From Clostridiales bacterium (GTDB taxonomy: Bacteria > Bacillota > Clostridia > Lachnospirales > Cellulosilyticaceae): a stretch of DNA of 64,000 nucleotides. Below are positions 24,158-34,437 of this stretch, one piece after another. Below the pieces are notes generated by a model that did no database searches, was not told the origin of the DNA, and was given only the letters and a program-made list of their open reading frames with translations. A program made the position numbers and the translations under genes. Each line of letters begins with the position of its first letter. The first letter of the stretch is position 1. The stretch covers positions 1-64,000 of the forward strand of contig DYCF01000020.1 in NCBI GenBank assembly GCA_019418225.1. The letters run 5' to 3'.

Positions 24158-27100
24158 CTAATTTTCAAGTAGCTCCATGAACCTATTCATCATTACTGCA
24201 CTTTGTGCACGTGTCATAGCTGCTTTTGGTTCTATTCCTTTATTTGTTCCTGTAATAATACCTTTTTGAATCATTAAGGCAACAGCTGGTCTTGCATAGA
24301 CTGAAATACTTGACATATCTGCGTAATTATCAAGTACACTCAAATCTACTTGACTCGTATCTAACATATTCATTTGCGCTAATGCAGACACCATCATTAC
24401 CATCATATCTTGTCTAGAAATTGTTTCTGTTGGTGCAAATATATTTTCACTTATTCCATTAATAAGACCATTAGCTTTTGCATAAGCCAGATAATTTGTA
24501 TAGTATGCATGAGCTGGTGCATCTACAAAATACATTTCCCCACTATATTTATCCACATCTATTACTTCACCTTTTACTGCCCCAAGAAGTCTTACTAACA
24601 TCACAACACTATCTGCTCGTTTTACCTTAGAAGCAGGTTTAAATTTCCCTTCACCTTCTCCACTGATAACGCCTTTAGCCGCTAAATTATGAATCGCTTC
24701 TGTTGCCCAGTTGTGTTGCTTAAGATCGCTAAAAATAACTGGACTACTTGTTGCACTATTGTTATCTACTGTGGTTTCACTGTTTCCTGTGCCGACCTGA
24801 ATATATAATGTATCATCTTTTTTATCACTTGAGCTTCCGCCATTACCGCTTCCACCTGTTCCTGGCTTTTCCGGTACTTCTGGTACTTCTGGTACTTCTG
24901 GTACTTCTGGTACTTCTGGTACTTCTGGTACTTCCGGTATTTCTGGTACAATTGGTTGGGATGGTTCTAATGGAATCATTGGTATACTTGGTTTTTTCAC
25001 TAGAATTTCTTCCACTGTTACCATATCTATTATCGGGCAACCTGTTTTACCAAAGTTTTCAAATGCAATAGTTCCAGCAAGTGGCATTTCATCTTTAAAA
25101 CTTAATGTCACTACATCTTCTAGGCCTTCTACGCTTACCTGCGCTGTAATTTCACCTTGATTATTTTGCATCATGACATTAAAGTATGGATTTTCCTCGC
25201 CCATACCTTGTGCTAATTTATTTTCAAAGCTCTTTTTATCTTCTGCAATTAAACTTGCCTTGCCCTCTACAACTTTGCAAAGTGTTATCACTACAGATTT
25301 TGTATTGCCACCACGTGTCATGCTTAAACGATAGCCTGAATTTGTTGCTACGTCATAATTAATATACATATCCCAATAAGATGCTCCTGAAAAACCATCA
25401 GATTTTGGACTAAATCTTCCACGTACTTTCGCCACATAATTTGTCCACGCTTCATCTGCATCATAGATTAGTACAGCAGCATTTTCTTGGTAGTTAATAT
25501 TCGCACTAAGTGCTGCTTGTGCAGTATATTCTTCTTCATTTACACCAATGCCATTTGTATCAACCGCTTGCCAAGCTGATACTTTATTACCACTTTGACC
25601 ATCTGCAAGTAAACTTAATGCACGGTCATTATCTACTTTTTTATTTACAAGACTGCCATACCATTTTGTGCTTACTTTTTCATTTAAGGCTGTCACATTT
25701 GTATAGTTTTCCATAAAACCACCAAATGTTTCTCTAACATAAATTTCTGCTACATCATGATTGGATTTGATAACAACGCCTGATAACGCTGAAGCTACAG
25801 GTAACCCTATTTGTCCATAAGTTGTTTTTGTTTCTGGAATAACGACAAACTTAATTTGAGAGCCAATATCTTCTTTTGAAATGCGATATAACTTATCAAC
25901 TGCTTCTTTGCCTTCTTGCCGTAATATTTCTTCACCTGTCACAGGATTTACTACATACCATTGTACTTTTGCTGTATCAAGGAGCTGATCGGTTTCATTT
26001 TCATATACGTAAGTTCCCTCTAAAGTATCCCCTACAGCAATTGTTGCTGCCTCTTTAATTGCGATTTCTTGTACAATTGGAGGTGCTGTTTTGGCTGGTG
26101 ATACCGTTACAGTAGCTTTCACAGTACATGCATTATCTACTGATGTTGCAATAATATTTGTTGTCCCTGGATTTATGCCCGTCACAACGCCTTCACTATT
26201 TACAACTGCAATCTCTTCATCTGCAGTATGCCATATGTAACCATTATTTAAAGCTGTGACAGGAAGCACTGTTGCCATAATTTGTGCTGTTTTTCCTTGC
26301 TCAACTTCAACTGCATATGTATTTAGTGTAATATCTACTGCTTCAGTTATCCCTGTAAATCCTCTACCCGTTGGATTCCAATCATCTGTTCCACGTAATA
26401 CATTTTCAGTATTAAAAGCAGCTGCCTGCTCCTCATTTATTTGTCTTGCCCAATCTACACGCCCGCTTAAATCTACACTTGTGCCATTTGAGTAATAAGA
26501 AGTGTATTCGGTGCTGTATAGTATCCACCATTGCTATAATATGCCATATATAATTCACAGTTTTCAAATACTGCTGTTGCATCACCAAATACAAAGTCAA
26601 TTGTTCCTTCAATATAGCAATCTTTTAAGTAAACTCGGCGTTCATTAACTTCCGGATTATCTTTTCCTTTTGAAGCCCCTTTTAAATATAAAGTATCTTG
26701 TCGGCCAATGAAATTACATCTCTCAAACACCACACGGTCTGCCATTGAAACTAATGCAACCGCTTGTGTTTGTTTACGCCCTTCATGTCCTAAGTTTTTT
26801 TGTCCTAGATTATATGCGTTTTCAAATGTTATATCATAGGCTTCAAAACCTGTTGCCCCTGAACTAATTGTCACAGATGCTGTTTTTTGAGTGCCTTGTA
26901 CTTTAGCTGGATCTGAATCATGATCAACTGCTTTATCATATGTAATCTTTACTTCTCTGCTTGGATCTGCATTTTTAAATGTAATATAAGGTTTTAAAAC
27001 TGTAACTTCTTCTTCATAAACGCCTGGTTCAATTTCAATTGTTACACGATTATCTGCTGTCGGCTTTTTAACAATTGCATCAAGGGCATCTTGAACCTTT

Positions 27101-27768
27101 TGATAATCTCCATTTGGCCCAACTGTAATGAGTGTGCCTACTTCTTCTTGTTTTACTTCAACTGTTTTAATCGTCTTAATGAAAAATTGTCCTGATGGTA
27201 CCTCTAACGTTAAGAAACCACTTTTAGAACCTGTATAGCTTATTGTGTCTGTTTGCCACTTATCACTTACGCCATCAATTTTTCCAAGCAATTTACCTGA
27301 TGGGTCTTTAACTGTAAGCGGCCCTTTGTCATAGCCATGTAAAATTTCTATGAGCGCTGCACCATTTACTGGCACCTTAATAACCGTCCCTGCATTTACC
27401 TGCGCATTGTCACGGCCTTTCGCATTGAACTTAGCACCTGAAGCTGTAGCATCAATTTCAATTTCTTGAATCATTGCCACCTCATTTTGAACTAAAACTT
27501 GAAAATCTAAACTTTTAAAATTCCAAACTTTAGTATCTCCTTCTATCTTCAAACTTGGTACATCACTTACTGCTTTTACTTCTTCTGTCACTACCTCTAC
27601 TGGTTGCACTTCTAATGCAGAACTAGTTGTGATTTCTGCGTTTTTGTGCATGTCTAATAAAGCCTCACCTTGTTGTTTTGCATTTACAATACCTGCATTT
27701 CCTGCAAGTGTTGATACTGCTACTACTGATGCGAGTACACTAGCTGTCTTCTTCGATGCCATATTCAA
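24158..27768 (-). pseudogene. Cell-surface pectinesterase with Big_2 and SLH domains, broken by an internal deletion and frameshift
   Basis: One original gene is split into two frames. The 5' part (27768-26473) has a signal peptide, a roughly 130-residue beta-rich module and a pectinesterase domain from LITVGPNGDYQKVQDALDAI to GYYTAPN, including QDTLY and the catalytic Asp of IDFVFGDATAVF. It then runs out of frame at about 26510. The other frame resumes with the normal C-terminal end of the family (SGRVDWARQINEEQAAAF, DDWNPTGR). It continues into a Big_2 domain, an Ig-like module, a roughly 230-residue laminin-G-like module, a PEV-repeat linker and three SLH domains. About 60-80 residues, including the GRPW motif, are missing. 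The 3' part is open for 706 codons but has no start signal of its own. It would have de-esterified pectin at the cell wall. Confidence 0.82.
24872..24952 (-). repeat. Nine-base tandem repeat encoding Pro-Glu-Val linker
   Basis: Seven uninterrupted nine-base units of the type CGGTACTTC/TGGTACTTC plus a variant unit encode repeated PEV triplets, between the laminin-G-like module and the SLH domains. The purity of the repeat suggests recent slippage, so the copy number probably varies between strains. Confidence 0.9.
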
Positions 27769-27994
27769 TTTTCCTCCAAAATATATCTATTCTTTCCCAC
27801 TGTTTAAAAGATTTCCCCCTCTTTTAAACATATATAAAACACGGTAAATATTCCTTAAAACCCCATGTCTTAACAAAATTTACCGTCTTCTTACTGGTAT
27901 TATTAAACATTTTTAGGAAAAAGTCAACATTTTTTAAACATTTTTTACATATTAATTTGTCTAATTAATTTTATTTTAAAGACTAATCAAAAAT

Positions 27995-28055
27995 AAAACC
28001 CCTATAAATAGCATCTTATTTTAATCTTTAAAGCCGCTATTTATAAGGGATTTTT
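27995..28055. terminator. Hairpin terminator downstream of leuA
   Basis: The arms CCCCTATAAATAGC and GCTATTTATAAGGG with A/T runs on both outer sides can stop transcription from leuA. The remaining sequence up to the pectinesterase start (27769-27994) is AT-rich and shows nothing else. Confidence 0.75.
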
Positions 28056-28077
28056 CATCTTTTATTTTATAAAATCA

Positions 28078-28135
28078 TATAGAGAAACTAACTAAAAACG
28101 ATAAATAACTAAATTTTATAAATGTGAAATCTATA
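28078..28135. repeat. Shortened TATAGA-ended repeat overlapping the leuA stop codon
   Basis: A 58-bp internally deleted version, inverted relative to the 4.7-kb copies. The left half joins directly to GTTTCTCTATA at the short TTTAGT motif that occurs twice in full copies. Its TATAG end supplies the TAG stop of leuA (28131-28133). Confidence 0.85.
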
Positions 28136-29786
28136 GTAAATTGTTAACCGCACTAATAAGCGCTTTAATAGAGGCTGTCATAATATCATAATCTATACCA
28201 CATCCCCATTTGGTCTCATTTGTTTCACTATTAATACCTACATAAGCTGCTGCTTGCGCTTTTGAACCTATCTCTAATGCGTGTTCTTTATAGGTTAAGC
28301 TATCATACTTTAAGCCAAATTTCTCTTGAAGGGCATTGCTTACCGCATCTAATCTACCATCACCTACCCCTTCACAGCTCATCATTTCTCCTCTTACATT
28401 AAGCTTTAAGTTAACATGGGTATTGCCATTTGTCTTAAACTCATATTTTATAAGAGCAATAGGTGTTTCTTTATTTAAAAACGCTTCTGTGAAAATTTCA
28501 TAAATTTCTGTAGGCACTAATTCTTTATGGCGATGGTCAGAAACGCCTTTTACCATATAACCAAAAGCCTCTCGCATTTTAGGTGGCAGGTCAATGCCAT
28601 ATTTTTGTTCAAGTAAATAACCAATTCCCCCTTTACCAGACTGACTATTGATACGAATAACATCCCCATCATAAGCGCGCCCTACATCTTTAGGATCTAT
28701 TGGCAGATAAGGTACATTCCAATGTTTACAGTCATTTTGCTCTCGCCATTTCATACCTTTAGCAATGGCATCTTGATGAGAGCCAGAAAATGCTGCAAAT
28801 ACAAGTTGACCGCTATAAGGGTGTCTTTCATGAACCTTCATACGTACAAGTTCCTCATAAGTATCAACTATACTTGGCATATCTTCGAAATTAAGTCCAG
28901 GGTCCACACCTTGTGAAAACATATTCATCGCCATGGTGATAATATCTACATTTCCTGTACGTTCCCCATTTCCGAATAAGGTTCCTTCAACACGGTCTCC
29001 ACCAGCTAAAAGTGCCATTTCAGCTTCTGCTACTGCTGTTCCTCTATCATTATGAGGATGAATCGATACAATAACGTTTTCGCCATAACTTAAATTATCA
29101 CGCATATATTCAATTTGGCTTGCATACACATGGGGCATTGCACATGAAACGGTTGATGGTAAATTGATAATAACTTTGTTATCAGATGTAGGTTGCCAAA
29201 CATCAAGTACTGCATTACATATTTCAAGGGCATACGTCATTTCTGTTCCTGTAAAACTTTCAGGTGAATACTCAAAACGATAGTTTCCCTCGTACTGTTT
29301 CGCATATTCCTTAACAAGTTTCGCACCGCTTACAGCAATTTCTATAATTTCCTCTTTTGACTTTCTAAAAACCTGTTCTCGCTGCGCTACTGAAGTTGAA
29401 TTATATAAGTGAACGATGGCATTTTTAGCGCCACGTAATGCTTCAAATGTTTTACGAATAATATGTTCTCTTGATTGCGTTAAAACTTGAATAGCTACAT
29501 CATCAGGAATAAGTTCCTGCTCAATAAGTGTTCTTAAAAAAACAAATTCCGTTTCAGAAGCTGCTGGAAAGCCTACTTCTATTTCTTTAAATCCTAGACT
29601 TACTAAAAATTTAAAATATGCAATTTTTTGCTCTAAATCCATAGGTACAATCAATGCTTGATTTCCATCCCTAAGATCCACGCTACACCAAATAGGTGCC
29701 TTTGTAATTTGTGATTTCTGTGCCCATTTCATCTTGGTTACTGGTGGCATAAAATAATTACTTGCATACTTCTCTACATTTTTCAT
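28131..29786 (-). CDS. leuA: 2-isopropylmalate synthase (LeuA2 type)
   Basis: This enzyme catalyses the first committed step of leucine synthesis, acetyl-CoA plus 2-oxoisovalerate. The 551 residues comprise a TIM-barrel HMGL domain (CSVDLRDGNQALIVPM, SIHPHNDRGTAVAEAE, GDRVEGTLFGNGERTGNVD) and the C-terminal LeuA regulatory dimer domain (residues about 430-550, ending KALISAVNNLL). The order and length fit the longer LeuA2 subgroup. AGGAGG lies before the ATG. A leucine T-box leader is upstream. The stop codon TAG is formed by an inserted repeat, so the last residue may differ from relatives. Confidence 0.95.
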   Translation of the reverse strand: MKNVEKYASNYFMPPVTKMKWAQKSQITKAPIWCSVDLRDGNQALIVPMDLEQKIAYFKFLVSLGFKEIEVGFPAASETEFVFLRTLIEQELIPDDVAIQVLTQSREHIIRKTFEALRGAKNAIVHLYNSTSVAQREQVFRKSKEEIIEIAVSGAKLVKEYAKQYEGNYRFEYSPESFTGTEMTYALEICNAVLDVWQPTSDNKVIINLPSTVSCAMPHVYASQIEYMRDNLSYGENVIVSIHPHNDRGTAVAEAEMALLAGGDRVEGTLFGNGERTGNVDIITMAMNMFSQGVDPGLNFEDMPSIVDTYEELVRMKVHERHPYSGQLVFAAFSGSHQDAIAKGMKWREQNDCKHWNVPYLPIDPKDVGRAYDGDVIRINSQSGKGGIGYLLEQKYGIDLPPKMREAFGYMVKGVSDHRHKELVPTEIYEIFTEAFLNKETPIALIKYEFKTNGNTHVNLKLNVRGEMMSCEGVGDGRLDAVSNALQEKFGLKYDSLTYKEHALEIGSKAQAAAYVGINSETNETKWGCGIDYDIMTASIKALISAVNNLL

Positions 29787-29851
29787 TACGTCTAATCCTC
29801 CTTTTAACTACTCTCTATTTTTAATTTATAAATGCCAGTTTTAAAAACATT

Positions 29852-30115
29852 AAAAAACCCTTCGTCTCCTATTATTTAGGAGACGAAGGGTTTAACTTCG
29901 CGGTACCACTCTTATTCATACACTATGTGTATGCAGCTTTATTAAGATACGGGCTGTGTGCCTTATATCTTCCTATCTGTTAACGGTTAGGCTCCGTCTA
30001 CACCTACTATAAGTTCAGTGAGCTACTCCATGGCGAGTTCAAATTCGCAAGCTGACTGTTTCGCACCAACCAACAGTTCTCTGGACATCCTTTTGAATTT
30101 TACTATTCCACTTCA
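29852..30115 (-). promoter_or_regulatory. T-box leader of leuA, leucine specifier
   Basis: On the minus strand the T-box antiterminator sequence GAGTGGTACCGCG (about 29899-29911) is followed by a strong terminator hairpin (AACCCTTCGTCTCCT / AGGAGACGAAGGGTT, 29855-29892) and T run. Stem I carries the AGAGA bulge, the GGTTGGTG distal loop and, at the usual place, GAA CTC GCC...GGAGT. The specifier therefore reads CUC, a leucine codon. Uncharged leucine tRNA would pair with it and allow transcription into leuA. Confidence 0.93.
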
Positions 30116-30137
30116 AAGTATTTTAAATATTGAATTT

Positions 30138-30166
30138 ATATTATCATTGCATTTTAAAAAAGTCAA
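30138..30166 (-). promoter_or_regulatory. Promoter of the T-box/leuA transcript
   Basis: TTGACT (30161-30166) is followed by 17 bases and TAATAT (30138-30143) on the minus strand, directly upstream of the T-box leader. Confidence 0.7.
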
Positions 30167-30321
30167 TATTTTTTAAAATATTTTATACTATTTATCCTGT
30201 CTTTTATTTGATTGTGATTTATGATCTTTTTTCTTCCTACCTTGCCAAGCCTCAAAACCTGTACTATAGTTAATAAAGAAGCAAATTTAATTTGCTATGG
30301 AGAACAAGAGGAGATACTTAA

Positions 30322-31290
30322 ATGATCAGATTATTTACACATAATGATTTAGATGGCCTTGGCGGACCAATTTTAGCTTCTATTGCTTATGGCGTAGATG
30401 CAGTAACCTTCGACAGCTGCCGTTATGAAGATATTAATGAAAAAGTAATGGCTTATATTGAAGAGAAAGAATTCTTAAATTATGACAAATGCTTTATTAC
30501 AGATATCTCTGTTAATGAAGAAGTAGCCAAATATATTAGCGAAACAACACTTTCAGAAGGTGATAAAACCTATGTCTTATCAGAGCATTTCCAGCTTTTA
30601 GATCACCATATTACAGCAATGCCTTTAAATGCATTTAATTGGTGCCACGTAGAAGATACAGATGCAGAAGGCATTAAATGCAGTGGTACAGCCTTATTTT
30701 ACAGATATCTTCTTACATTAGATGCACCTTTCAAAGAAAATCTTACAAAACATTTAACTGAAGTCTTTGTCGAAAAAATTAGACGTTATGATACTTGGGA
30801 CTGGGCAAAATTTGAAGACTTAGAAGCTAAGCAGCTTAATGACTTATTCTATCTTCTTGGCAAAGAACGTTTCATGGAATACTGGTGCACACGCCTTAGC
30901 GGGGAAGATGGTGAATTTGCTTTTGATGAAACACAAAAACTTATTTTAGATATTCGTCAAAATGAAATTGATAAGTATATTGAATCTCGCGATGAGGACC
31001 TTATTGAGCGTGAAATCTTAGGTAAAAGAGCGGGTATTGTCTTCGCTGACCGTTATCAAAGTGAATTAGGTAATAAACTAGCGCAGCTTCACCCTGAACT
31101 TGATTTTATTGCCATGATTAATGTAGGCGGTGGTGTTTCTTGCCGTACTATTAAAGAAGATATCAATCTTGGAACAGATATTGCTGCCATATTTGGTGGC
31201 GGTGGCCATGCCAAAGCAGCAGGCCTTCCTGTAAAAGACGAAATCCGTGAGATGGTGATTCAGTCAATCTTCACACCACCAGAAAACTAA
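30322..31290 (+). CDS. DHH/DHHA1 family phosphoesterase (NrnB-like)
   Basis: The 322-residue cytoplasmic metal phosphoesterase has motif I LFTHNDLDGLG, motif II ITDIS, the DHH motif LLDHH (about residue 95) and a C-terminal DHHA1 signature GGGGHAKAAG. Such proteins degrade short oligoribonucleotides, pAp or cyclic dinucleotide products. The short form without CBS or PAS domains is most like NrnB/oligoribonuclease-type members, but the substrate is inferred. GAGGAG precedes the ATG. The gene stands alone between the leuA leader and a terminator. Confidence 0.85.
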   Translation: MIRLFTHNDLDGLGGPILASIAYGVDAVTFDSCRYEDINEKVMAYIEEKEFLNYDKCFITDISVNEEVAKYISETTLSEGDKTYVLSEHFQLLDHHITAMPLNAFNWCHVEDTDAEGIKCSGTALFYRYLLTLDAPFKENLTKHLTEVFVEKIRRYDTWDWAKFEDLEAKQLNDLFYLLGKERFMEYWCTRLSGEDGEFAFDETQKLILDIRQNEIDKYIESRDEDLIEREILGKRAGIVFADRYQSELGNKLAQLHPELDFIAMINVGGGVSCRTIKEDINLGTDIAAIFGGGGHAKAAGLPVKDEIREMVIQSIFTPPEN

Positions 31291-31305
31291 ATAAACTAAA
31301 TGAAA

Positions 31306-31354
31306 AGGAGGTATCCTGAAACCATAACTGGTTTCGTGATACCTCCTACTTTTT
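31306..31354 (+). terminator. Terminator of the DHH phosphoesterase gene
   Basis: The stem AGGAGGTATC / GATACCTCCT with an inner GAAACC / GGTTTC extension is followed by a T run. It starts 15 bases behind the stop codon. Confidence 0.88.
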
Positions 31355-31425
31355 ATGTTTTTTACTGCTTTTTATGCTTTTAACTATTTTTTATGTCTTT
31401 TACTATTTTTTATGCCTTTTACTAT
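31350..31425. repeat. Four 19-bp tandem repeats at the end of the GHL10 gene
   Basis: Four consecutive units of the form TTTTTATGCCTTTTACTAT cover 31350-31425 with two or three substitutions each. The stop codon of the GHL10-SH3 gene lies in the last unit, and every unit contains TAG TAA in that frame. The repeat runs into the convergent terminator. Confidence 0.85.
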
Positions 31426-33209
31426 TTCTCAGCAATATATGTGGCACTTACCCAGCCAACAGTTCCATTTGCTAGCTTTACTTTATACCAATTGCCTTGT
31501 TTGAAATAAATTGAAACGCTTTCACCTTGTTTTAAAATGCCAACAATTGTACTTGTTACATCATTACTTTTTCTTACATTAAGTGTTGTTGCTGTTACTG
31601 TACCTTGTTTCATTGTTGTACTAGATGTTGTACTAGATGTTGTACTAGATGATGCATTTGTTTCTGTATTATTATTAGATGCACTGCCGCTTTTTTCTTC
31701 AACTTTTACATAAGTTGCACTTGCCCAACCAATTGTGCCATCTTCAAGTTGTACTTTATACCAGTCATTTAATACACTTCTTATAGTGAGCTTAGTTCCT
31801 AATGCTACCTTAGTTATAATATCGCGGTCTACTCTTGCACCACTTCTGATATTTAAGGATGTAGCTGTTACAACACCACTCTTCCCTGCTGCATCTTTAA
31901 CCACCGGATTTGTTCCTGGTGTTACTGATTCTACATTTGTACTACCCGTTGTACCATTTGATGTATTACCTGAATTAGTGCCAGCCCCATTAGAGGTACT
32001 TCCTGAGTTAGTCCCTCCACTTGTCGTACCATTATCTACTATTACTGACCCTGTTGGGTTATTTTTATAAAAGTTTGTAATCTTTGTTTTACAATCCATA
32101 CGATTGTTTAATAAGTCTCTTAAACTAAAGTAAAAGCTTCCTTTTACCGCACTATATTTTTTATTGATTGCAAGCTGTGTATCAATTTGTGTTGCTACTG
32201 CATCGCGATAAACACCTTGCCCAATATAAAGTTTTACATTGGTGCCTGCCACTTCATTAGACCACCATTTTACAAGTGTTTCATAATCTGCAAGCTTGTG
32301 ACCTGTTTCCCAATAAATCTGTGGCACGACATAATCAATCCAACCATTTTTAATCCAGGTACGTGTATCTGCATAAACTGAATAATAAGATTGATTACCA
32401 TTTGTTGCTGAACCTGTGGCATCTGTTGTGTTATTTTTCCAAATACCAGCTGGACTAATACCAAATACAATATTTTTATTATATGTACGATTTACATTTT
32501 TAATTGCTGTTGAGACACGTGATACCATGTCATTGACATTGTTGCGACGATTATTGGCTACTGCACCGTCTTTGTCTTCGCCTGTTGGAAGCGGATAAGA
32601 TGATGGATAAAAATAATCATCAAAATGAATACCATCTACATTATAATTTTTCGCAATTTCTGTAACTGTATCTACGATATGCTGTTTGACACCTTCTACC
32701 TCTGGATTGTAGTAAAGTGCATTATTATAAGAAAATACCCATGATGGATTCAGTCTTGCTGGATGATTGCTACTAAGAGCAGTTAAATCTGTACCTGTTG
32801 TTGTGACGCGGTATGGATTAAGCCATGCGTGAATTGCCATCCCTTTTGCATGAGCAGCTTCTACCATAAATGCTAACGGGTCATACCCTGGATCTTTTCC
32901 TTGTACACCTGTTAGTACATCTGACCAAGGATTAATACTTGATAAGTAAAGGGCATCTGCCTTTGGTCTTACTTGAACAATTACCGTATTAAGTCCCATT
33001 GCTTTAAGCTGGTCTAATTTTTCATTAAACTCACTTTTTTGTGCTTCAATATTATTTTTTGTGCTTGGATAATCTAAATTATAAACTGTTGAAATCCATA
33101 CCGCACGCATTTCGGCTTCAGTAGTTGTTGCAGCATATACATTTAAACTTGTTAAGGCTAACAGCATTGTTACTATGAAGCCTACCATTTTTTTCATTTT
33201 GTTTTTCAC
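31422..33209 (-). CDS. Secreted GHL10 (DUF187) glycosidase-like protein with two SH3 domains
   Basis: The 595 residues start with a signal peptide (to about residue 26, NVYAATT). The next domain, about 30-385, is the glycosyl hydrolase-like 10 fold (AEMRAVWISTVYNLDYPS, HAWLNPYRVT, VDGIHFDDYFYPS, WIDYVVPQIYWE), with the acidic DD pair at the expected catalytic strand. Asn/Gly/Ser/Thr-rich linkers separate two bacterial SH3 domains (about 435-500 and 535-595) that bind cell wall. It probably acts on peptidoglycan or a wall glycan outside the cell; activity of this family is poorly defined. Confidence 0.85.
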   Translation of the reverse strand: MKNKMKKMVGFIVTMLLALTSLNVYAATTTEAEMRAVWISTVYNLDYPSTKNNIEAQKSEFNEKLDQLKAMGLNTVIVQVRPKADALYLSSINPWSDVLTGVQGKDPGYDPLAFMVEAAHAKGMAIHAWLNPYRVTTTGTDLTALSSNHPARLNPSWVFSYNNALYYNPEVEGVKQHIVDTVTEIAKNYNVDGIHFDDYFYPSSYPLPTGEDKDGAVANNRRNNVNDMVSRVSTAIKNVNRTYNKNIVFGISPAGIWKNNTTDATGSATNGNQSYYSVYADTRTWIKNGWIDYVVPQIYWETGHKLADYETLVKWWSNEVAGTNVKLYIGQGVYRDAVATQIDTQLAINKKYSAVKGSFYFSLRDLLNNRMDCKTKITNFYKNNPTGSVIVDNGTTSGGTNSGSTSNGAGTNSGNTSNGTTGSTNVESVTPGTNPVVKDAAGKSGVVTATSLNIRSGARVDRDIITKVALGTKLTIRSVLNDWYKVQLEDGTIGWASATYVKVEEKSGSASNNNTETNASSSTTSSTTSSTTMKQGTVTATTLNVRKSNDVTSTIVGILKQGESVSIYFKQGNWYKVKLANGTVGWVSATYIAEK

Positions 33210-33504
33210 CTTTTATACCTCCTTCTTTCATCATATTATAGTTGTCATGACAGATTTTATATTTATTTGTCACTCTTGATTATAAGTTTGCATTCCTTAT
33301 TTGTAAATGGATGTAACCTATTTGTCATAGTTCTGAAATGTTATACGGTTAAAAATTTCTATTGGTTTAAAAACTGACAAGATTGGTTACACTTCCTATA
33401 AGCAACATAACAAAATTGTAAGAATCTGTTTATTTAAATCCATATCTTCTTCATGCAAAACACAGTATACTATAAGTATCTCTTGCAAAAAGGAGCGATT
33501 ATAT

Positions 33505-34182
33505 ATGAGACTATTACTTAAAACTTTAAAATATCTAGTTGTTACTATAGGCCTTGTGGCTGTACTCTTTGCTGGTTTTATCATTTATGAATATCAGCAA
33601 ACTATCCCTAACTACAATGTAGAAGATACCGTTTTAGCCGTACGTGCTAGTGAGCATTATACGCCTCTTAAGGATATTAGCCCGACCTTTCTTGATGCAC
33701 TTGTCGCTACAGAAGATCGCCGTTTTTATAAACACGGTGGGTTAGACTTTATTTCTTTAAGCCGTGCACTCATTACTAATTTAAATAGCGGTGAAATTGA
33801 GCAAGGTGGCAGTACCATCACCCAGCAGCTAGCTAAAAACCTATTTTTAGATGCCAAGCAAACGCTTTCTAGAAAAATAAGTGAGATGTTTTTAGCACAC
33901 TATCTTGAAAGCCATTATTCAAAAGACGACATCTTAGAGCTTTATGTCAATGTCATTTATTATGGTAATGGCAATACAGGTATTTATGCGGCAAGTCAAA
34001 ACTTCTTCGGCAAGGCACCTCGTGAGCTCAACTTTAATGAAGCCACATTGCTTGCAGGCTATCCACAAGCGCCATCTTATTACAGCAACAACAAAGCCGC
34101 CTCTCTAGAACGTCAAACTCAAGTTATCGCAGCACTCACTGAATACTGTGATACTTATGATGAAATTGCACTTTCTTATTAA
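33505..34182 (+). CDS. Monofunctional GT51 peptidoglycan transglycosylase
   Basis: The 225-residue membrane-anchored protein has one N-terminal membrane helix (about 10-28) and a GT51 domain. The catalytic Glu is Glu70 in ATEDRRFYKHGG, followed by GGSTITQQLAKNLFL, KISEMFLAHYLE and the second conserved Glu region ELYVNVIYYGNGNTGIYAAS. No transpeptidase domain follows, so it polymerises lipid II into glycan chains without cross-linking. It is shorter than bifunctional class A PBPs. AAGGAG precedes the ATG. It is monocistronic; the 295-bp gap to the divergent GHL10 gene shows no other gene. Confidence 0.9.
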   Translation: MRLLLKTLKYLVVTIGLVAVLFAGFIIYEYQQTIPNYNVEDTVLAVRASEHYTPLKDISPTFLDALVATEDRRFYKHGGLDFISLSRALITNLNSGEIEQGGSTITQQLAKNLFLDAKQTLSRKISEMFLAHYLESHYSKDDILELYVNVIYYGNGNTGIYAASQNFFGKAPRELNFNEATLLAGYPQAPSYYSNNKAASLERQTQVIAALTEYCDTYDEIALSY

Positions 34183-34218
34183 AGAAAGCTATGTTAGACA
34201 AATCATTTAATACTCAAA

Positions 34219-34328
34219 TATAGAAATAGGACTTCCTTATGTGATATGATACCTCCTAAGTAGATTTTGGTTATTTACCTTGTCTACTTGACAGGGGGCA
34301 TATCAATGTGGCAAGTCCTATTTCTATA
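34219..34328. repeat. Long nested hairpin with TATAGA/TCTATA ends
   Basis: A perfect 16-base outer stem (TATAGAAATAGGACTT at 34219-34234 with its complement at 34313-34328) encloses further matched blocks GATATG/CATATC and AAGTAGA/TCTACTT, so nearly the whole 110 bp folds back on itself. Its six-base ends equal those of the two-hairpin repeat family, but the interior is unrelated. The rest of the 255-bp gap has no gene. Confidence 0.85.
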
Positions 34329-34437
34329 TAAATTAATATTTTCAAATTATTCAGATTTACATTCAGGTATGATATACTGCTTTATATTACACTCGATTTA
34401 ATAAAAATATCATTATCTAAAAGGAGGAAAGGAAATC

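Noticed and set aside
24748..25071. Several open frames on both strands across the Pro-Glu-Val repeat
   Set aside because: They are produced by the 9-bp repeat, which lacks stops in every frame. Only the frame continuous with the Big_2 and SLH domains makes sense.
26473..26520. Programmed ribosomal frameshift in the pectinesterase gene
   Set aside because: A block of family-conserved residues is missing at the junction and no slippery sequence with a structure was seen. A deletion explains both facts.
33396..33584. 62-codon minus-strand frame over the transglycosylase start
   Set aside because: It is antisense to a well-supported gene start and has no family features.
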